A stretch of 64,000 nucleotides of DNA, taken from positions 21,985,207 through 22,049,206 of the forward strand of contig NC_133665.1 of assembly GCF_037893015.1 (NCBI RefSeq). The letters are read 5' to 3'. The position numbers and the translations under genes were made by a program. Below are positions 42,186 through 54,182 of the stretch, in pieces. Source of the stretch: Macrotis lagotis (lineage: Eukaryota; Chordata; Mammalia; Peramelemorphia; Peramelidae). Numbering within the stretch: the stretch's first letter is position 1; each line of letters starts with the position of its first letter. The notes under the pieces are model-generated. The model searched no databases and had not been told where the DNA came from. It worked only from the letters and a program-made list of their open reading frames with translations.

Positions 42186-42589
42186 ATTTTTAATATTGCT
42201 TCAATGTTTTAAACTGTCTATAATTTTATGGTGTGGATGCTCCTGCTATGGACACAGTTTGCAGTTTTCATAGACAAATAATTTTCAGGGGTGGTTAAAA
42301 AGATCATTTATTGATCTTTCACCTCCAAAAAGTGCTATCTCCCTGAGTTCAACTAGGTTGGTTTGCCAACAATAGGTCAATTACTAGGCTAATTCTTTAA
42401 GCCTATACAGCTCAGTGGTCAGGAAACCCAGAGTTTTTGGTGGTCAGGAAACACAGATAAGTTCTTGGAACTTGTTGCTTTCTCCTTATATAGCTTGAGA
42501 CACTTTCACAAGTACTCTTCTCCAACTCTGGGATTGAAATATGGAACTGGACAAAGGGTGACAGAACTCCTAGTTCTCACCCATTCCTG
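42186..42589. other. Unassigned stretch
   Basis: Nothing firmly recognised. It may still include diverged CR1. Confidence 0.3.
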
Positions 42590-42925
42590 CTCCCACTACT
42601 AGTTTGGGGCCCCCTGGGGTCTCTTGATCTTGATCTTCTTGACTTGAAGTTCAATTGTGACCCCATGATGATTATTTGTTGCTAGAACACTCACTGCCCC
42701 ATTGACACTAACACTGCACTGCCCTCCTGACTGATCCCCATCCCAGCATCCACAGACCTCTCTATCTTCTGAAGCTGCCTTGGACTAGAAAAAATGATTC
42801 CCTATGACTTTATCTTGGCTCTTCTGATTATAATTCTGTCTGTTACATTTTTCTAGGTTGTTGTGGAGGGATATTCTGGACAAGCTGGGGGAAAAAAACT
42901 CACTCCACTATCATAATTTCTAGTT
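42590..42925 (-). mobile_element. Probable L1 5'UTR remnant, antisense
   Basis: 'gaacactcactgccccattg', 'ttggactagaaaaaatgatt', 'gactttatcttggctcttct' and 'ggagggatattctggacaag' resemble antisense marsupial L1 5'UTR sequence. The expected terminal 'catcttgg' motif is absent. Confidence 0.45.
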
Positions 42926-43600
42926 TGGTTTATCAGTTTTCTACAATCCAAAATCTGGTTTTGTCAGTTCAGCATGAGATGATTAACTGTGGAAAATGAA
43001 TTCAAACTAACCAAAGATGTGCTGGGAACGTATCCATTAGGTATAATACTATGGTAATAGAAGAGTGGGGTTCCATGGCATGCCAATTATTCTTCTAGTA
43101 GCACACTCCAAAGATCAATTTACATTCATTTTTGTCTTTCATTTTCAAAGGATCATATTATAGGGTGATGTTTTAATTCGTATATGAACTGGATTTAAAT
43201 AAGGCAGAGTTACACAATGCTGTCAGTCTCTCTCTCTTCCAGAGTTATCAAAGTCTAATGACAAAAAAAAAGTTAGTACAACTAGCTAGCCTGGAATGCA
43301 GTGGAAGATTTTGGGTTTTTTTTTTAATTACTGATCAAGCACACCATAGCACCTGCTACCTTCATGGATGTTAGAAAAAATCATTCTCATTTTATCAATT
43401 CCATCAGTCTGGTTTGGCCCGTCTGGCAAGATGGTTTACCAGGGCCATTGCATATACTAAAGCTTCTTGGAGACAAATGTGAGAGTTGTATAGACCCAAA
43501 GGTGAATGAAAAGCCTTGAAAAAAGCTTAGAAGGCCTCACACTAGAGGTGCTAGTCCTCCTGACACTCTATACTCTCCACATATTCATGTAGAGGAATCA
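42926..43600. other. Unassigned stretch
   Basis: No gene recognised. 43,400-43,460 ('tctggtttggcccgtctggc') looks like part of a repeat I cannot name. Confidence 0.3.
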
Positions 43601-43604
43601 TACT

Positions 43605-43985
43605 GTCATGGATTTAGAGATGAAAGGTACTTTGGAGGTCATCTAGTTCAACATTCTTATTTTATAAATGGGAAAACTGGAGTGCACTAGTTCAAGTGAC
43701 TTGCCCAGCAATTATTAAGAATTAACCCCTCAGGGCAGCTAGGTGATGCAGTGGATAAAGCACCCGCCCTGGAGTCAGGAGTACCTGGGTTCAAATCAGG
43801 TCTCAGACACTTAATAATTACCTAGCTGTGTGGCCTTGGGCAAGCCACTTAACCCCATTTGCCTTGCAAAAACCTAAAAAAAAAAAAAGAATTAACCCCT
43901 CAAGTCCCTCAGATATTAAGTGGCAGAAGCAGAATTTCATTCTAAGTCCTCTGATTCCTATCTAAAATTCTGTAAATAAATTCTT
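43605..43985 (-). mobile_element. MIR-type SINE, antisense, split by WSINE
   Basis: The left part has 'catggatttagagatgaaag' and 'ggaggtcatctagttcaaca'. The right part (43,887-43,985) has 'agtggcagaagcagaatttc'. It is the host of the WSINE at 43,733. Confidence 0.65.
43733..43886 (+). mobile_element. WSINE1-like SINE
   Basis: 'gggcagctaggtgatgcagt', 'tgggttcaaatcaggtctca', 'tttgccttgcaaaaacctaa'. The 16-bp target repeat 'aagaattaacccctca' is exact at 43,717-43,732 and 43,887-43,902. Confidence 0.95.
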
Positions 43986-44214
43986 GGAGAGTACAGTTCC
44001 AACAAAAGGAAAATTGAATCTTTTTAGAAGGTTTTTGCTGTTAGACTAATTTGATGAATTGTTTTTTTCTGTTCTAATCTTTCTTTATTTTACATTTTTA
44101 AAAATTTTACATTTTAAAACATTTTTTACATTTTTAAAAATTTTAAAAATTTAAAAATATTACTATCTAAAGGACCACTGCTACTAATCAGAATGCCTTT
44201 TCTTCTAGATGTTG
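43986..44214. other. Unassigned AT-rich stretch
   Basis: Contains low-complexity T/A blocks at about 44,085-44,165. Nothing else recognised. Confidence 0.4.
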
Positions 44215-44390
44215 CTGGAGATACACTAAAATTATTACTCTTTGGTTTTAGGGAGACATTCGGGGTTATTTAAATAACTTGCCCAGGATCACACAGATAA
44301 TTACAAGTGTCTGAGGTGAAATGTGAAATCAGGTCCTCCTGACTCCAGGAGCTTTATCTGTTGTACCACATTGCTCCTGACTATGTTTCT
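44215..44390 (-). mobile_element. tRNA-derived SINE relic, antisense
   Basis: 'acttgcccaggatcacacag', 'caagtgtctgaggtgaaatg', 'tcaggtcctcctgactccag' and 'tttatctgttgtaccacatt'. Confidence 0.65.
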
Positions 44391-44514
44391 AGAACCTTAT
44401 CCTTCAGTTGCAACATTGCTCAGTGATGGGCATATTATAATAATTGGATTTGGGGAAGGAGTTGGTGATGGTTCAGATCTGTGATTTCATTAATTCCAGG
44501 AACTGGGAAAACAA

Positions 44515-44665
44515 ACAAACAAAACTGGAGTCCAAAGACCTATATTCAAATTCCATCCATGTAATCCTAGGAACCTCACTTTCCTCAACTGAAAAATGAT
44601 GGAGTTGGATTAGATAGGTAGTGAAGTCTCTTCTAGCTTTGAGTCTTTAGTCCTATGATTTCAGC
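44515..44665 (+). mobile_element. MIR-type SINE
   Basis: 'ggagtccaaagacctatatt', 'cctaggaacctcactttcct' and 'tgatggagttggattagata'. Confidence 0.6.
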
Positions 44666-44699
44666 ATGAAAACTTCCTAATACAGAATGATTCCTCTGA

Positions 44700-44855
44700 A
44701 ATTTAAAGTTGCAGAAGTTACCTGAAGGTCTTGAGGGGTTAAAAACGATGGGCCTATTCTAAAGTTAGCTGGTGTCAGAAATAGAATTTGAATCTACTTG
44801 GTCTTTCTGATGCTAAACCAAATGCCCCTTATCCACCATGATATGTTGTAATTAA
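44700..44855 (-). mobile_element. MIR-type SINE, antisense
   Basis: 'agaagttacctgaaggtctt', 'agaatttgaatctacttggt' and 'aatgccccttatccaccatg'. Decayed. Confidence 0.5.
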
Positions 44856-44968
44856 ATTATAGGTAGGCAGTCACCTTTGGTGGCCACACTTTCTTCTTTT
44901 GTGTTAAATATTTCTAATCTGGCTTGACATTTATTTAATGAAATGCTCTCCTGGGAACTGTTTTAGAG

Positions 44969-45162
44969 CAGGAGTTCTTAACTTAGGATCAATTAATTTG
45001 CTTTAAAAATAAATCTTGATGACTTATTTCAATATAATTGTTTTTCTTTGTAATTCTATGTATTTTATTTTGTTTTTTTTTTAACATTATACTGAGAAAG
45101 TGTCCAGAGGCTTTACCAAACTGCCAAAGGTTTCTATGACACAATAAACTTAAGAACTCTTA
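44969..45162. mobile_element. Probable hAT-type non-autonomous DNA transposon
   Basis: The ends form an inverted repeat: 'caggagttcttaacttagg' on the left and 'aaacttaagaactctt' on the right. The interior contains 'atttcaatataattg' and 'aaactgccaaaggtttctat', which I associate with an ancient mammalian hAT-like repeat. No convincing 8-bp TSD. Confidence 0.55.
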
Positions 45163-46119
45163 GTCTGGGACTTTTTCTGTAAAACAAAATTAGGGGGAAA
45201 AAATTGAGGGCAGAGGAAATGACTGGTCATTCTTTTCACATTTTGAAAAAGTCAATGACAAATTTGAGTGACACTATGTAATAGCACCCCACAATCTCCC
45301 TTAAGGCAAGCACCCTCTCCAGTTTTCTGTTCTAACCTTCTTCCTGTTTAAAAAAATTAAATTCTATACTTCCCTTGCAATTTGATCCAGCTGATTGCAG
45401 TGGTAACTTTCCAGCACTTTCACTTGATTGCATCAGCCCTTGTGATAAAACCAATGACTACCAAACCACAAGTAAAAGAACTCCAACTGCTAAAAATCAG
45501 TCCAAGGGAGCCTCAGTTTCCTTATCTGTAAATGAAAGGCTTGCACTAGCAGCCCCTTTCAGAACTTAATATATGATCCTTTGAGTCTATGAATTTGTTT
45601 CAATGCCTCAGAGCCCATGTTAGAGGCTTTCCAATAGGTTTCTGTAAATATTACCCTTAAATTTTTTCTCCTAATTAGGAGGCTTCCCCTTCTACACAGG
45701 GATTCTACTAATGCCAATCAGAAAGCAGCCATGGTTTTACAATGCTATCAATCACTTTTGGGAGATGCAAGCAATATGTATAGCAAAGAAAAAGGGGTTG
45801 GGTAGAGGAGGGAGGAAGAAGACATGACATTTCACTTGGCTTTTGTATGAATGCCTTGGCACTGTCAAGTTCTGTGGCATGATTTTAAACAGAGAACATT
45901 CTGCACAGTGATTTTCATTGTAAACCAAATGCCCATGACGTCAAACTTCTAAAATTGTTTTCTAGGAAGTTAACTTGCAACTCCCTGGGAAAATCCTGTT
46001 CCTGTAGTAGCTGTACTAGTTCTCTTTTGTATGACTTGTAGGCAATATCTTAAATATTTGAAAGTGGTAGAATTCTATCATAACACAGCTCATTATGTTC
46101 TAGATTTTACATGTCTCAT
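45163..46119. other. Mostly unassigned; small MIR trace
   Basis: About 45,500-45,585 has 'gagcctcagtttccttatct' and 'gtaaatgaaaggcttg', a short MIR core. The rest is unrecognised. Confidence 0.35.
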
Positions 46120-46293
46120 GTAAAAGGATTTGGAGACAGAGGGCCCAAGATCAAATTCCACTTTTACCATGTGCTAACTGTATGATGTTGAGCAATCTCT
46201 CTGGGTCTGTTTCCTTCTCTGTAAACTGAGGAAGTCCAATTATAGTAGATAGCTCTCAGGACTCTTCCAGCTCTAAATTTATAAGTTTATGAA
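46120..46293 (+). mobile_element. MIR-type SINE
   Basis: 'caagatcaaattccactttt', 'tgtatgatgttgagcaatct', 'tgtttccttctctgtaaact' and 'cttccagctctaaatttata'. Confidence 0.65.
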
Positions 46294-46344
46294 GACTTGA
46301 TATATTATGATTTACTTACAAGATATTAGTGCTTTTTAGTAACT

Positions 46345-46472
46345 CTAGATGATTGTGTGCTCAGTGCAACCTCCAAAGCTGAAATACAACAAAAAATAGA
46401 TCTATTCACTTTTGCTTGTACTAATTTTGAACTGATAGTTATCACCAATAAAACACAGGTATTCCTAACATT
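46345..46472 (+). mobile_element. RTE-like LINE fragment
   Basis: The frame reads 'LSATSKAEIQQKIDLFTFAC', then 'TNFELIVITNKTQVFL', the same block as 'INFGLIIITKKTQVLL' in copy B at 55,740. It is the part just after the RT catalytic box. Truncated at both ends. Confidence 0.75.
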
Positions 46473-47365
46473 TTTAAACTTCTTTGTAATTGACTTCTCC
46501 CAGATCATCTCCATTTTGGGTTGTCATAGCACTGATCTCTCTTGGTTCTCCTTCTACCTCTCTTTTTTTCTTTTAGGTTTTTTTTTGCAAGTCAAATGGG
46601 GTTAAGTGACTTGCCCAAGGCGACACAGCTAGGTAATTATTAAGTGTCTGAGACCAGATTTGAACCCAGGTACTCCTGATTCCAAGGCCGGTGCCTTATC
46701 CACTACGCCACCTAGCCTCCCCTTCCTTCTACCTCTCTTGATTCCTACTCAGTCTCCTTAGCTTGTGAAACTTCCATTTCATACCCTCTTTCCTATTCTT
46801 TTATCTTTCTACACTCTCCCACTTAGTGATTTTATTTGATCCCATAGATTTAATTATCACTTCTTTGTAGATATCTCTGGTCCATATATCTAATCCTGTT
46901 TTCTGTTTAGCTCCAGGCATACATAACTCCAAGGATCAAATTGTAAGTCCCATTGGAATTTCAAACTCAAAACCTATAAAGCAGATCTCATTATCTTTTC
47001 CCCAAAACACACCCTGCTTCTGAACTTCCCTATTTGTAAAGGGTATCACCATCTTTTCAGTTAGCCAGGCTCACAACCAAATCATTGTCCTTGATTCATA
47101 TCACTCCCCCTCACCCTGAATATCCAATTGAGGGCCAAATCTTGACTTTTATACTCCCACATTTCTTGCATTTGTCCCCTTCTATACTAATCTAGTTCCA
47201 CTGCTCTTCATCTCCTATCTGGGCCATTTTAATGATCTTTTAATTGGTCTCCCCACCTCAAATCTCTTTCATCTCTAACCCATCCTCCACTTAGCTGCCA
47301 AAGTCATTTTCCTAAAGTTCAAGTTTGACCATAGTATTCCACTAATCAATGAATTCCAATGGCAA
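46473..47365 (+). mobile_element. L2 LINE RT C-terminal region, split by WSINE
   Basis: It encodes 'TDLSWFSFYLS' just before the SINE, the 'ALSWFSSYLS' block of L2 reverse transcriptase. After the SINE come 'ccatagatttaattatcact', 'cagatctcattatcttttcc', 'tgggccattttaatgatctt' and 'catcctccacttagctgcca', in L2 order. Many stops. Confidence 0.8.
46565..46724 (-). mobile_element. WSINE1-like SINE, antisense
   Basis: 'tttttttgcaagtcaaatgg', 'cttgcccaaggcgacacagc', 'ccaaggccggtgccttatcc'. The 15-bp target repeat 'ccttctacctctctt' is exact at 46,550-46,564 and 46,725-46,739. Confidence 0.95.
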
Positions 47366-47760
47366 GTTGACCAAAAATGGAAAATGGAAAATGCTGTAAA
47401 CTCTATGAGAAAACAAGCATATTGATACACTGTTGGGAAACTAATTGATCCAACCAATTTAGAAAATAATTTGGAACTATGTTCCAGTAGTTATTAAATT
47501 ATGAATTGTCTTTGATCTAGTGATCAAAGGCCTACTAAGTCTACCCATCTACTAGGCCTCATGACAGAATTAAAAAATAGAAAACACAGTGTTTTTAAAT
47601 ACTTTTAATTAAAAACTTTAAATACTTTGAAGTAGCAAAAAACAGCAACAACAAAAAACCCAAATGTGGAAACTAAAAAGTTGTCTATCAATTAAGAATG
47701 ACTGAACAAATTTTGGTATATGAATTTAATGGATTACTATTGTGCCTTAAGAAATGACAA

Positions 47761-49806
47761 CAGGATACCTAGGGAATCCCAAGAAATCATCCAAAAAAAC
47801 TACTGGAAACAATTAGCAATTTTAGCAAAGTTGCAGGATATAAAATAAACTCTCATAAATACTCAACTTTTCTATATATAGCAAGATACAGCAGGAAGAG
47901 CTAGAAAGAGAAATCCCATTCAAATGAACCTCAAACAATACAGAATACCTGGGAGTCTATTTGCCAAGGCAGACTCAGAAACTTTTTGAAAACAATTACA
48001 AAACACTTCTCACACAAATGAAATCAGATTTAAATAACTGGGCAAACATCACATGGATAGGTAGAGCTAATATAATAAAAATGACAGTTCTACCAAAACT
48101 AAACTACCTGTTAAGTGCCCTACCAATCAAAAGTCAAAAAAATACTTTAATGAGTTAGAAAAAGTTGTAAGTAAATTCATATGGAGAAATAAAAAGTCAA
48201 GAATTTCCAGGGATTCAATGAAAAAAAAGTGCAAAAGAAAGTGGCTTAGCCCTACCTGATCTAAAATTAAAGAATCAATCATCAAAACTGTCTGGTAATG
48301 GCTAAGAAATACTGGTGGATCAGTGGAACAGACTAGGTGCAATAGCAGGGAATGATTATAGTAATCTGCTGTTTAGTAAACCCAAAAAGTCCAGGTATTG
48401 GGATAAAAACTCTCTCTTTGATAAAAACTTCTAGGAAAGTTGGAAGTTAGTATGGAAGAAACTTAGATTAAAACAACACCTCACACCCTATACCAAGATA
48501 AGATCCAAATGGATACAGGATTTAGACATAAGAAACAATACTATAAGCAAACTAGAAGATCAAGGACTAGTTCACCTGTCAGATCTATGGAAAGGGAAGC
48601 AGTTTATGACTAAGGAAGAGATGGAAAATATCACTAATAGTGGATGATTTTGATTACATTAAATTAAAAGGCTTTTGCATAGACAAAACCACTGTAACCA
48701 AGATCAAAAGAAATGTAGTAAACTAGGAAACAATCTTTACAACTAATGATTCTGAGAAAGGACTCATTTCTAAAATATACAGAGAACTGAATCAAATTTT
48801 TAAAAAAAGCCATTCCCCAATTGGCAAATGGTCAAAGGATATGCAAGGGCAATTTACAGATGAGGAGATCAAAGGAATCCATAGCCATATGAAAAATTGC
48901 TCTAAATCATTAATTATTAGAGAAATGCAAATTAAAGCTTCTCTGAGGTACCACCTCACACCTCTCAGATTGGCCAGTATGACCAGGAAGGATAATGATC
49001 ATTGTTGGAATGGATGTGGGAAATCTGGGACACTATTACACTGTTGGTGGAGCTGTGAACTCATCCAACCCTTCTGGAGAGAAATTTGGAACTATGCCAC
49101 AAGGGCAACAAAAATGTGCATAGCCTTTGATCCAGCAATACCACTACTGGGTCTATACCCTGAAGAGATGATGAAAAAGGATAAAAACATCACTTGTACA
49201 AAAATATTTATAGCAGCCCTGTTTGTTGTGGCAAAGAATTGGAAATCAAGTAAATGTCCTTCAATTGGGGAATGGCTTAGCAAACTGGTATATGTATCTC
49301 ATGGAACACTATTATGTTCCCATGGAGGAATGGGAATTCAGGGAAGCCTGGAGGGATTTGCATGAACTGATGTTGAGTGAGATGAGCAGAACCAGAAAAA
49401 CACTATACATCCCAACAGCAACATGGGGGTGATGATCATCCTTGATGGACTAACTCATTCCAAAAGTGCAACAATCAAGGGACAATTTGGGGCTGTCTGC
49501 AATGGAGAATACCATCTGTATCCAGAGAAAGAACTGTGGAGTTTGAACAAAGACTAAGGACTATTAACTTCAATTTAGAAAAAAAAACCTGATCTTGCTA
49601 TCTCTTATACTTTATGTTTCTTCCGTAAGGATATGATTTCTCTCTCATCACATTCAATTTGGATCACTGTATACCATGGAAACGATGTAAAGAATGGCAA
49701 ATTGCCTTCTCTGTGGGGGGGTGAGGGGAGGGAAGCAAGATCAGAGGAAAAATTGTAAAACTCAAAATAAATAAAAATCTTTAAGAGAAAAATAAAAAGT
49801 TAAAAA
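47761..49806 (+). mobile_element. Younger 5'-truncated L1 with TSD
   Basis: It begins within ORF2 just after the FADD box and ends in a poly(A)-like tail. The 12-bp target repeat 'aagaaatgacaa' is exact at 47,749-47,760 and 49,807-49,818. Its 3'UTR matches the end of the HAL1 composite, so both belong to one L1 lineage. Confidence 0.9.
48841..49365 (+). pseudogene. L1 ORF2 C-terminal segment
   Basis: A 174-codon open stretch: 'MQGQFTDEEIKGIHSHMKNC', 'ASLRYHLTPLRLASM', 'CWNGCGKSGTLLHCWWSCEL' (the Cys/His motif of the ORF2 C-terminus), 'WREIWNYA', 'FDPAIPLLGLYPEE', 'KIFIAALFVVAKNWK'. A frame change near 49,300 shifts it away from the normal end. Upstream ORF2 sequence (47,761-48,840) contains stops. 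Confidence 0.88.
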
Positions 49807-50200
49807 AAGAAATGACAAAAGGGATAGTTTCAAGAAACTTGGGAAGATTTGTATAAATTGTAGCAAAATTATGTGAGTAAAACCAGGAAAAATATTTATG
49901 CAATAATAACATTATAAAGACAAACAATTTTTAGAGACAAGACTTCTGATCAACACAATAACTACTAACAACTACAGAGAATCAATTTTGAAACATACAC
50001 TTATCTTTTAATAGAGCATTGATGGATTCTGTGTACAGAATGAGACATAGATCTTTGGATATGGGCAATGTGGGAGTTTGGTTTCCTTGACTTATTTATT
50101 AACTATTTGTTAAAAGTATTGTTTTCTTTTTCTTTTTCAATGGAGTGATGTGGGGAGAAGAGAAAATAGCTAATTTAAATTGTTAGTAATATTTTAATAC

Positions 50201-50689
50201 TTCAAAAATTGTCTAGATGGACTTCTTAGTTGACCTTCTTTGGGTCTTCCTGGGCAATACTGGGCATTGTCATGGCTTATGGACAATATGTAGGATAGTT
50301 CCTCCAGCAAGTGAAAGAAACTGAGAACCACACTCAAAGAGATTCAATATCAGTAACCCTAGGAATCATCCTTGTTGAGCTGCTATAAGGCAAATACTTC
50401 AGCAAGTGCTGCAGCCCTTCCTCCTTCAACATTCACTACTATGGAAGATCTAGAAAAGGAATTTCTGACTTCTCTACTCAGGCAACTAGTGTGGGTAATT
50501 TGTTCTTGAGATTCAAGTTGGGTGAGGCAGACTTTGGAGGCATATTCTTTAGGGAACTAAAACACAAATCAAGGACAAAGGCAATCACTTCTCATCTCTA
50601 ATATGAACTCCTATGTTGTTGAAACTCTGCATAAAAGTGAGACCAAGAATTAGTTTAATACATATAACTCTTTCCCTCATCCCCCCCCA
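50201..50689. other. Unassigned stretch
   Basis: Nothing recognised. Confidence 0.3.
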
Positions 50690-51090
50690 TGAAAACAAAC
50701 CCTACAATGGCTCCCTATTATTTCTAGGATCAAATAAAAATTTCACAATTTGGTCCTAACCTTTCAACTCATTCTATAAACCTCTTCCTGCCCTCTGTGG
50801 TATAACTAAACTTGATTTCTTGATCTTCCTCATACAAGATACTAAATATGAATTCAGTCTATGTACCTTTATACTGGCTGTTCCCTACACTTATTTCCAA
50901 GTTTACCTTTGTGTCTTAGAATTCCTTGTTTCCTTCAAAATTCTACTCAAATCACAGCCTTTTCTGATTCTTTCCCACTCAGCAACTACTGGCTTTCCCT
51001 TCTGAGTAAGATTGAGGGCAAGGGTCTATTTTTTTTCTTTGCACCTAGGACTGCGCTTGGCACAGTGTTTAACGATGATTGTTAATTGAT
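50690..51090 (+). mobile_element. L2 3' region
   Basis: 'atggctccctattatttcta', 'ggatcaaataaaaatttcac', 'ggctgttccctacacttatt', then 'tttgcacctaggactgcgct' and 'tggcacagtgtttaacgatg', in L2 order. Confidence 0.65.
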
Positions 51091-51237
51091 GGGGATTAGG
51101 GTGTGTTCAGGAAAGATTAGTACCTCTGGTGTGAAAGCTGCTGAGCCGTTTCAGGGTTTCTTTCCACCTTTGGTATCTATCTGATCCACTCAACTATCAC
51201 CTGTGACTCCAAGAAGCTATGGCTTAAGCAAACTCTT

Positions 51238-53173
51238 TTTTTAAAATAAATATTGTATTTATTGTGAGTTTTGCAATTTTTCCCCTGATCTTCCCTCTCC
51301 TCATCCCCCACCCCAAGAAGGCAATTTGTCAGTCTTTACATTGTTTCCATGGTATGCAATGATCCAAATTGAATGTAATGAGAGAGAAATCATACCCTTA
51401 AGGAAGAAACATAAAGTATAAGAGACAGCAAGATCAGACAATAAGATATCAGGTTTTTTTTTTTCCCTAAATTTAAGGTAATAGTCCTTTGTCTTTGTTC
51501 AAACTCCACAGTTCTTTTCTCTGGATACAGATGGTTTCTCCATTGCAGACAACCCCAAATTGTCCCTGATTGTTGCACTGATGGAATGAGCTAGTCCATC
51601 AAGGTTGATCATCACCCCCATGTTGTTGTTGGGATGTATAGTGTTTTTCTTGTTCTGCTCATCTCACTCAGCATCAGTTCATTAGAATCCCTTCAGGCTT
51701 CCCTGAATTTCTATCCCTCCTGGTTTCCAATAGAACAATAGTGTTCCATGGCATACATACACCACAGTTTGCTAAGTCATTCCCCAGTTGAAGGACATTT
51801 ACTTGATTTCCAATTCTTTGCCACCACAAACAGGGCTGCTATAAATATTTTTGTACAAGTGACATTTTTTACCCTTTTTCATTATCTCTTCAGGGTATAG
51901 ACCCAGTGGTGGTATTGCTGGATCAAAGGGTATGCACATTTTTGCTGCCCTTTGGGCATAGTTCCAAATTTCTCTCCAGAAAGGTTGGATGAGTTCACAG
52001 CTCCACCAACAATGTAATAGTGTCCTAGATTTCCCACAACCTTTCCAGCAATGATCATTATCCTTTTTGATCATATTAGCAAGTCTGAGAGGTGTGAGGT
52101 GGTACCTCAGAGAAGCTTTAATTTGCATTTTTCTAATAAGTAATGATTTAGAGCAATTTTTCATATGACTATAGATTCCTTTGATCTCCTCATCTGTAAA
52201 TTGCCCTTGCATATCCTTTGACCATTTGTCAATTGGGAATGGCTTTTTTTTAAGTTGACTTAGTTCTCTGTATATTTTAGAAATGAGTCCTTTGTCAGAA
52301 ACATTAGTTGTAAAGATTGTTTCCCAGTTTACTGCATTTCTTTTGATCTTGGTTACAGTGGTTATGTCTATGCAAAAGCTTTTTAATTTAATGTAATCAA
52401 AATCATCCAGCTTGTTTTTAGTGATGTTCTCCATCTCTTCCTTAGTCATAAACTGCTTCCCTTTCTGTAGATCTGACAGGTAAACTAGTCCTTGATCTTC
52501 TAGTTTGCTTATAGTATTGTTTCTTATGTCTAAATCCTGCATCCATTTGGATCTTATCTCGGTATAGGGTGTGAGGTGTGGGTCTAAGTTTCTTCCATAC
52601 TAACTTCCAGTTTTCCCAGCAGTTTTTTACCAAAGAGAGAGTTTTTATCCCAATAGCTGGACTCTTTGGGTTTATCAAACAGCAGATTACTATAATCGTC
52701 TTCTGCTATTGAACCTAGTCTATTCCACTGCTCTACTACTATATTTCTCAGCCAATACCAGTCAGTTTTGATGACTTATACTTTATAATATAATTTTAGA
52801 TCAGGTAGGTCTAAGCCACCTTCTTTTATACTTTTTTTTTTCATTGAATCCCTGGAAATTCTTGACTTTTTATTTCTCCATATGAATTTACTTACAACTT
52901 TTTCTAACTCATTAAAGTAATTTTTTATTTGATTGGTAAGGCACTAAACAGGTAGTTTAGTTTTGGTAGAATTGTCATTTTTATTATATTAGCTCTACCT
53001 ATCCATGATCAGTTGATATTTGCCAAGTTATTTAACTCTGATTTAATTTGTGTGAGAAGTGTTTTATAATTGTTTTCAAAAAGTTTCTGAGTCTGCCTTG
53101 GCAAATAGACTCCCAGGTATTTTATATTGTCTGAGGTTCCTTTGAATGGGATTTCTCTTTCTAGCTCTTCCTG
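51238..53173 (-). mobile_element. 5'-truncated L1, antisense, inside RTE-like LINE
   Basis: It runs on the minus strand from mid ORF2 to a poly(A) tail (T-rich start at 51,238). The 14-bp target repeat 'ttaagcaaactctt' is exact at 51,224-51,237 and 53,174-53,187. Same family as the L1 at 47,761 and truncated at nearly the same ORF2 position. Confidence 0.93.
51799..52542 (-). pseudogene. L1 ORF2 C-terminal segment, antisense
   Basis: A 247-codon open stretch: 'QFMTKEEMENITKNKLDDFD', 'TKIKRNAVNWETIFTTNVSD', 'KGLISKIYRELSQL', 'CWKGCGKSRTLLHCWWSCEL' (Cys/His motif), 'FDPAIPPLGLYPEEIMKK'. A frameshift after this run replaces the expected 'KIFIAALFVVAKNWK'. It is longer and cleaner than the equivalent region at 48,841. 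Confidence 0.9.
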
Positions 53174-53559
53174 TTAAGCAAACTCTTAAATCCCGTTTGT
53201 GCACAAATCAAAAGACATCATTTATACCATTTACCATCTTTTTGCCTATTTCAAAGATGTATTACAACAAGCACTTGGAGCTGTAGTACACAGATGCACA
53301 CAGTTGACTTAGGTCATATGGTCATCTTTTCACAGGAAACATCACTGGAATTCATCAAAGCCTGGGTGTCTGAGCAGCCTTTTCAGAATTACACTGCTCA
53401 TCTCTTGGTGTGAAGGCTAGAATAGGTGCCTTAGAAATTGGGTTTTATCCACCCCTAGCCTGTTTACTGCAGCAGATAGAGATCTCATCCTGTGGTTAAA
53501 ATACCAAAAAAAAAAGTATAAAAACTTATGCAAAGATGATTCCGCTCACCATTGGTACA

Positions 53560-54182
53560 TGAAATATGTGCATACTTATGGGCAAGATGAAATTCAGGTG
53601 ACTTAAAAGACAAACAGCTTTTGTTGAGAGAGAGGTATCACATCAAAATAATAACCCCGAGCAAACCAAGGACAGCAAATGTAGGTGAGCTTACCAAAGT
53701 CAGAAATGTATACAAGTTTTTCTGGAGTAGCCACAGTGAAAGGGAGCACAAGTTTTGTAATCAAAACTAATCTAATCAACAAACTTGTATACTACCAAAA
53801 GGAATGAATGACAATGTAATTGTCACTTGCAGAAAAGTGCCACACCACCATCTTCAGTGCCTATGCTCCCACCATGATGAACCTCCAGGAGGTCAAAGAA
53901 AAATTTTATGAAGACCTAGAGACTCTCATCACTAATGTGCCAAAAGGAGACAAACTTATGATTCTGGATGACTTTAATGTTAGAGTAGGCATAGTCTACC
54001 AGACATGGCAAAGAGTCCTTGGGAGGAATGGAGTTGGAAACAGTAACATCAATGATTACTTACTGTTGATGAGTCGTACATCTCACGACCTTCTCATCAT
54101 CAGCACTATCTTCCTAAATACAATAAAACTTCATGGATGCAACTTTGCAGAAAAATTGGCATTTAATAAACTGTCATTGTAA
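53560..54182 (+). pseudogene. RTE-like endonuclease domain, decayed
   Basis: From 53,820 the frame reads 'TIFSAYAPTMMN' (the S-A-Y-A-P-T block), 'LQEVKEKFYEDLETLITNVP', 'DKLMILDDFNVRVG' (normally GDFNARVG, so Gly is changed to Asp), 'YQTWQRVLGRNGVGNSNIND' and 'SHDLLIISTIFL'. The N-terminal part (about 53,560-53,800) is present in other frames. The catalytic C-terminal SDH block is not clear. Confidence 0.8.

Larger units (their letters stand above)
47366..50200 (+). mobile_element. Old L1 3' region split by a younger L1
   Basis: The left part (47,366-47,760) has 'gatacactgttgggaaacta', 'gatccaaccaatttagaaaa' and 'tctatcaattaagaatgact'. The right part (49,807-50,200) continues 'aaacttgggaagatttgtat' and 'aaccaggaaaaatatttatg' into the 3'UTR. 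The younger L1 sits in the ORF2 end. Confidence 0.75.
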
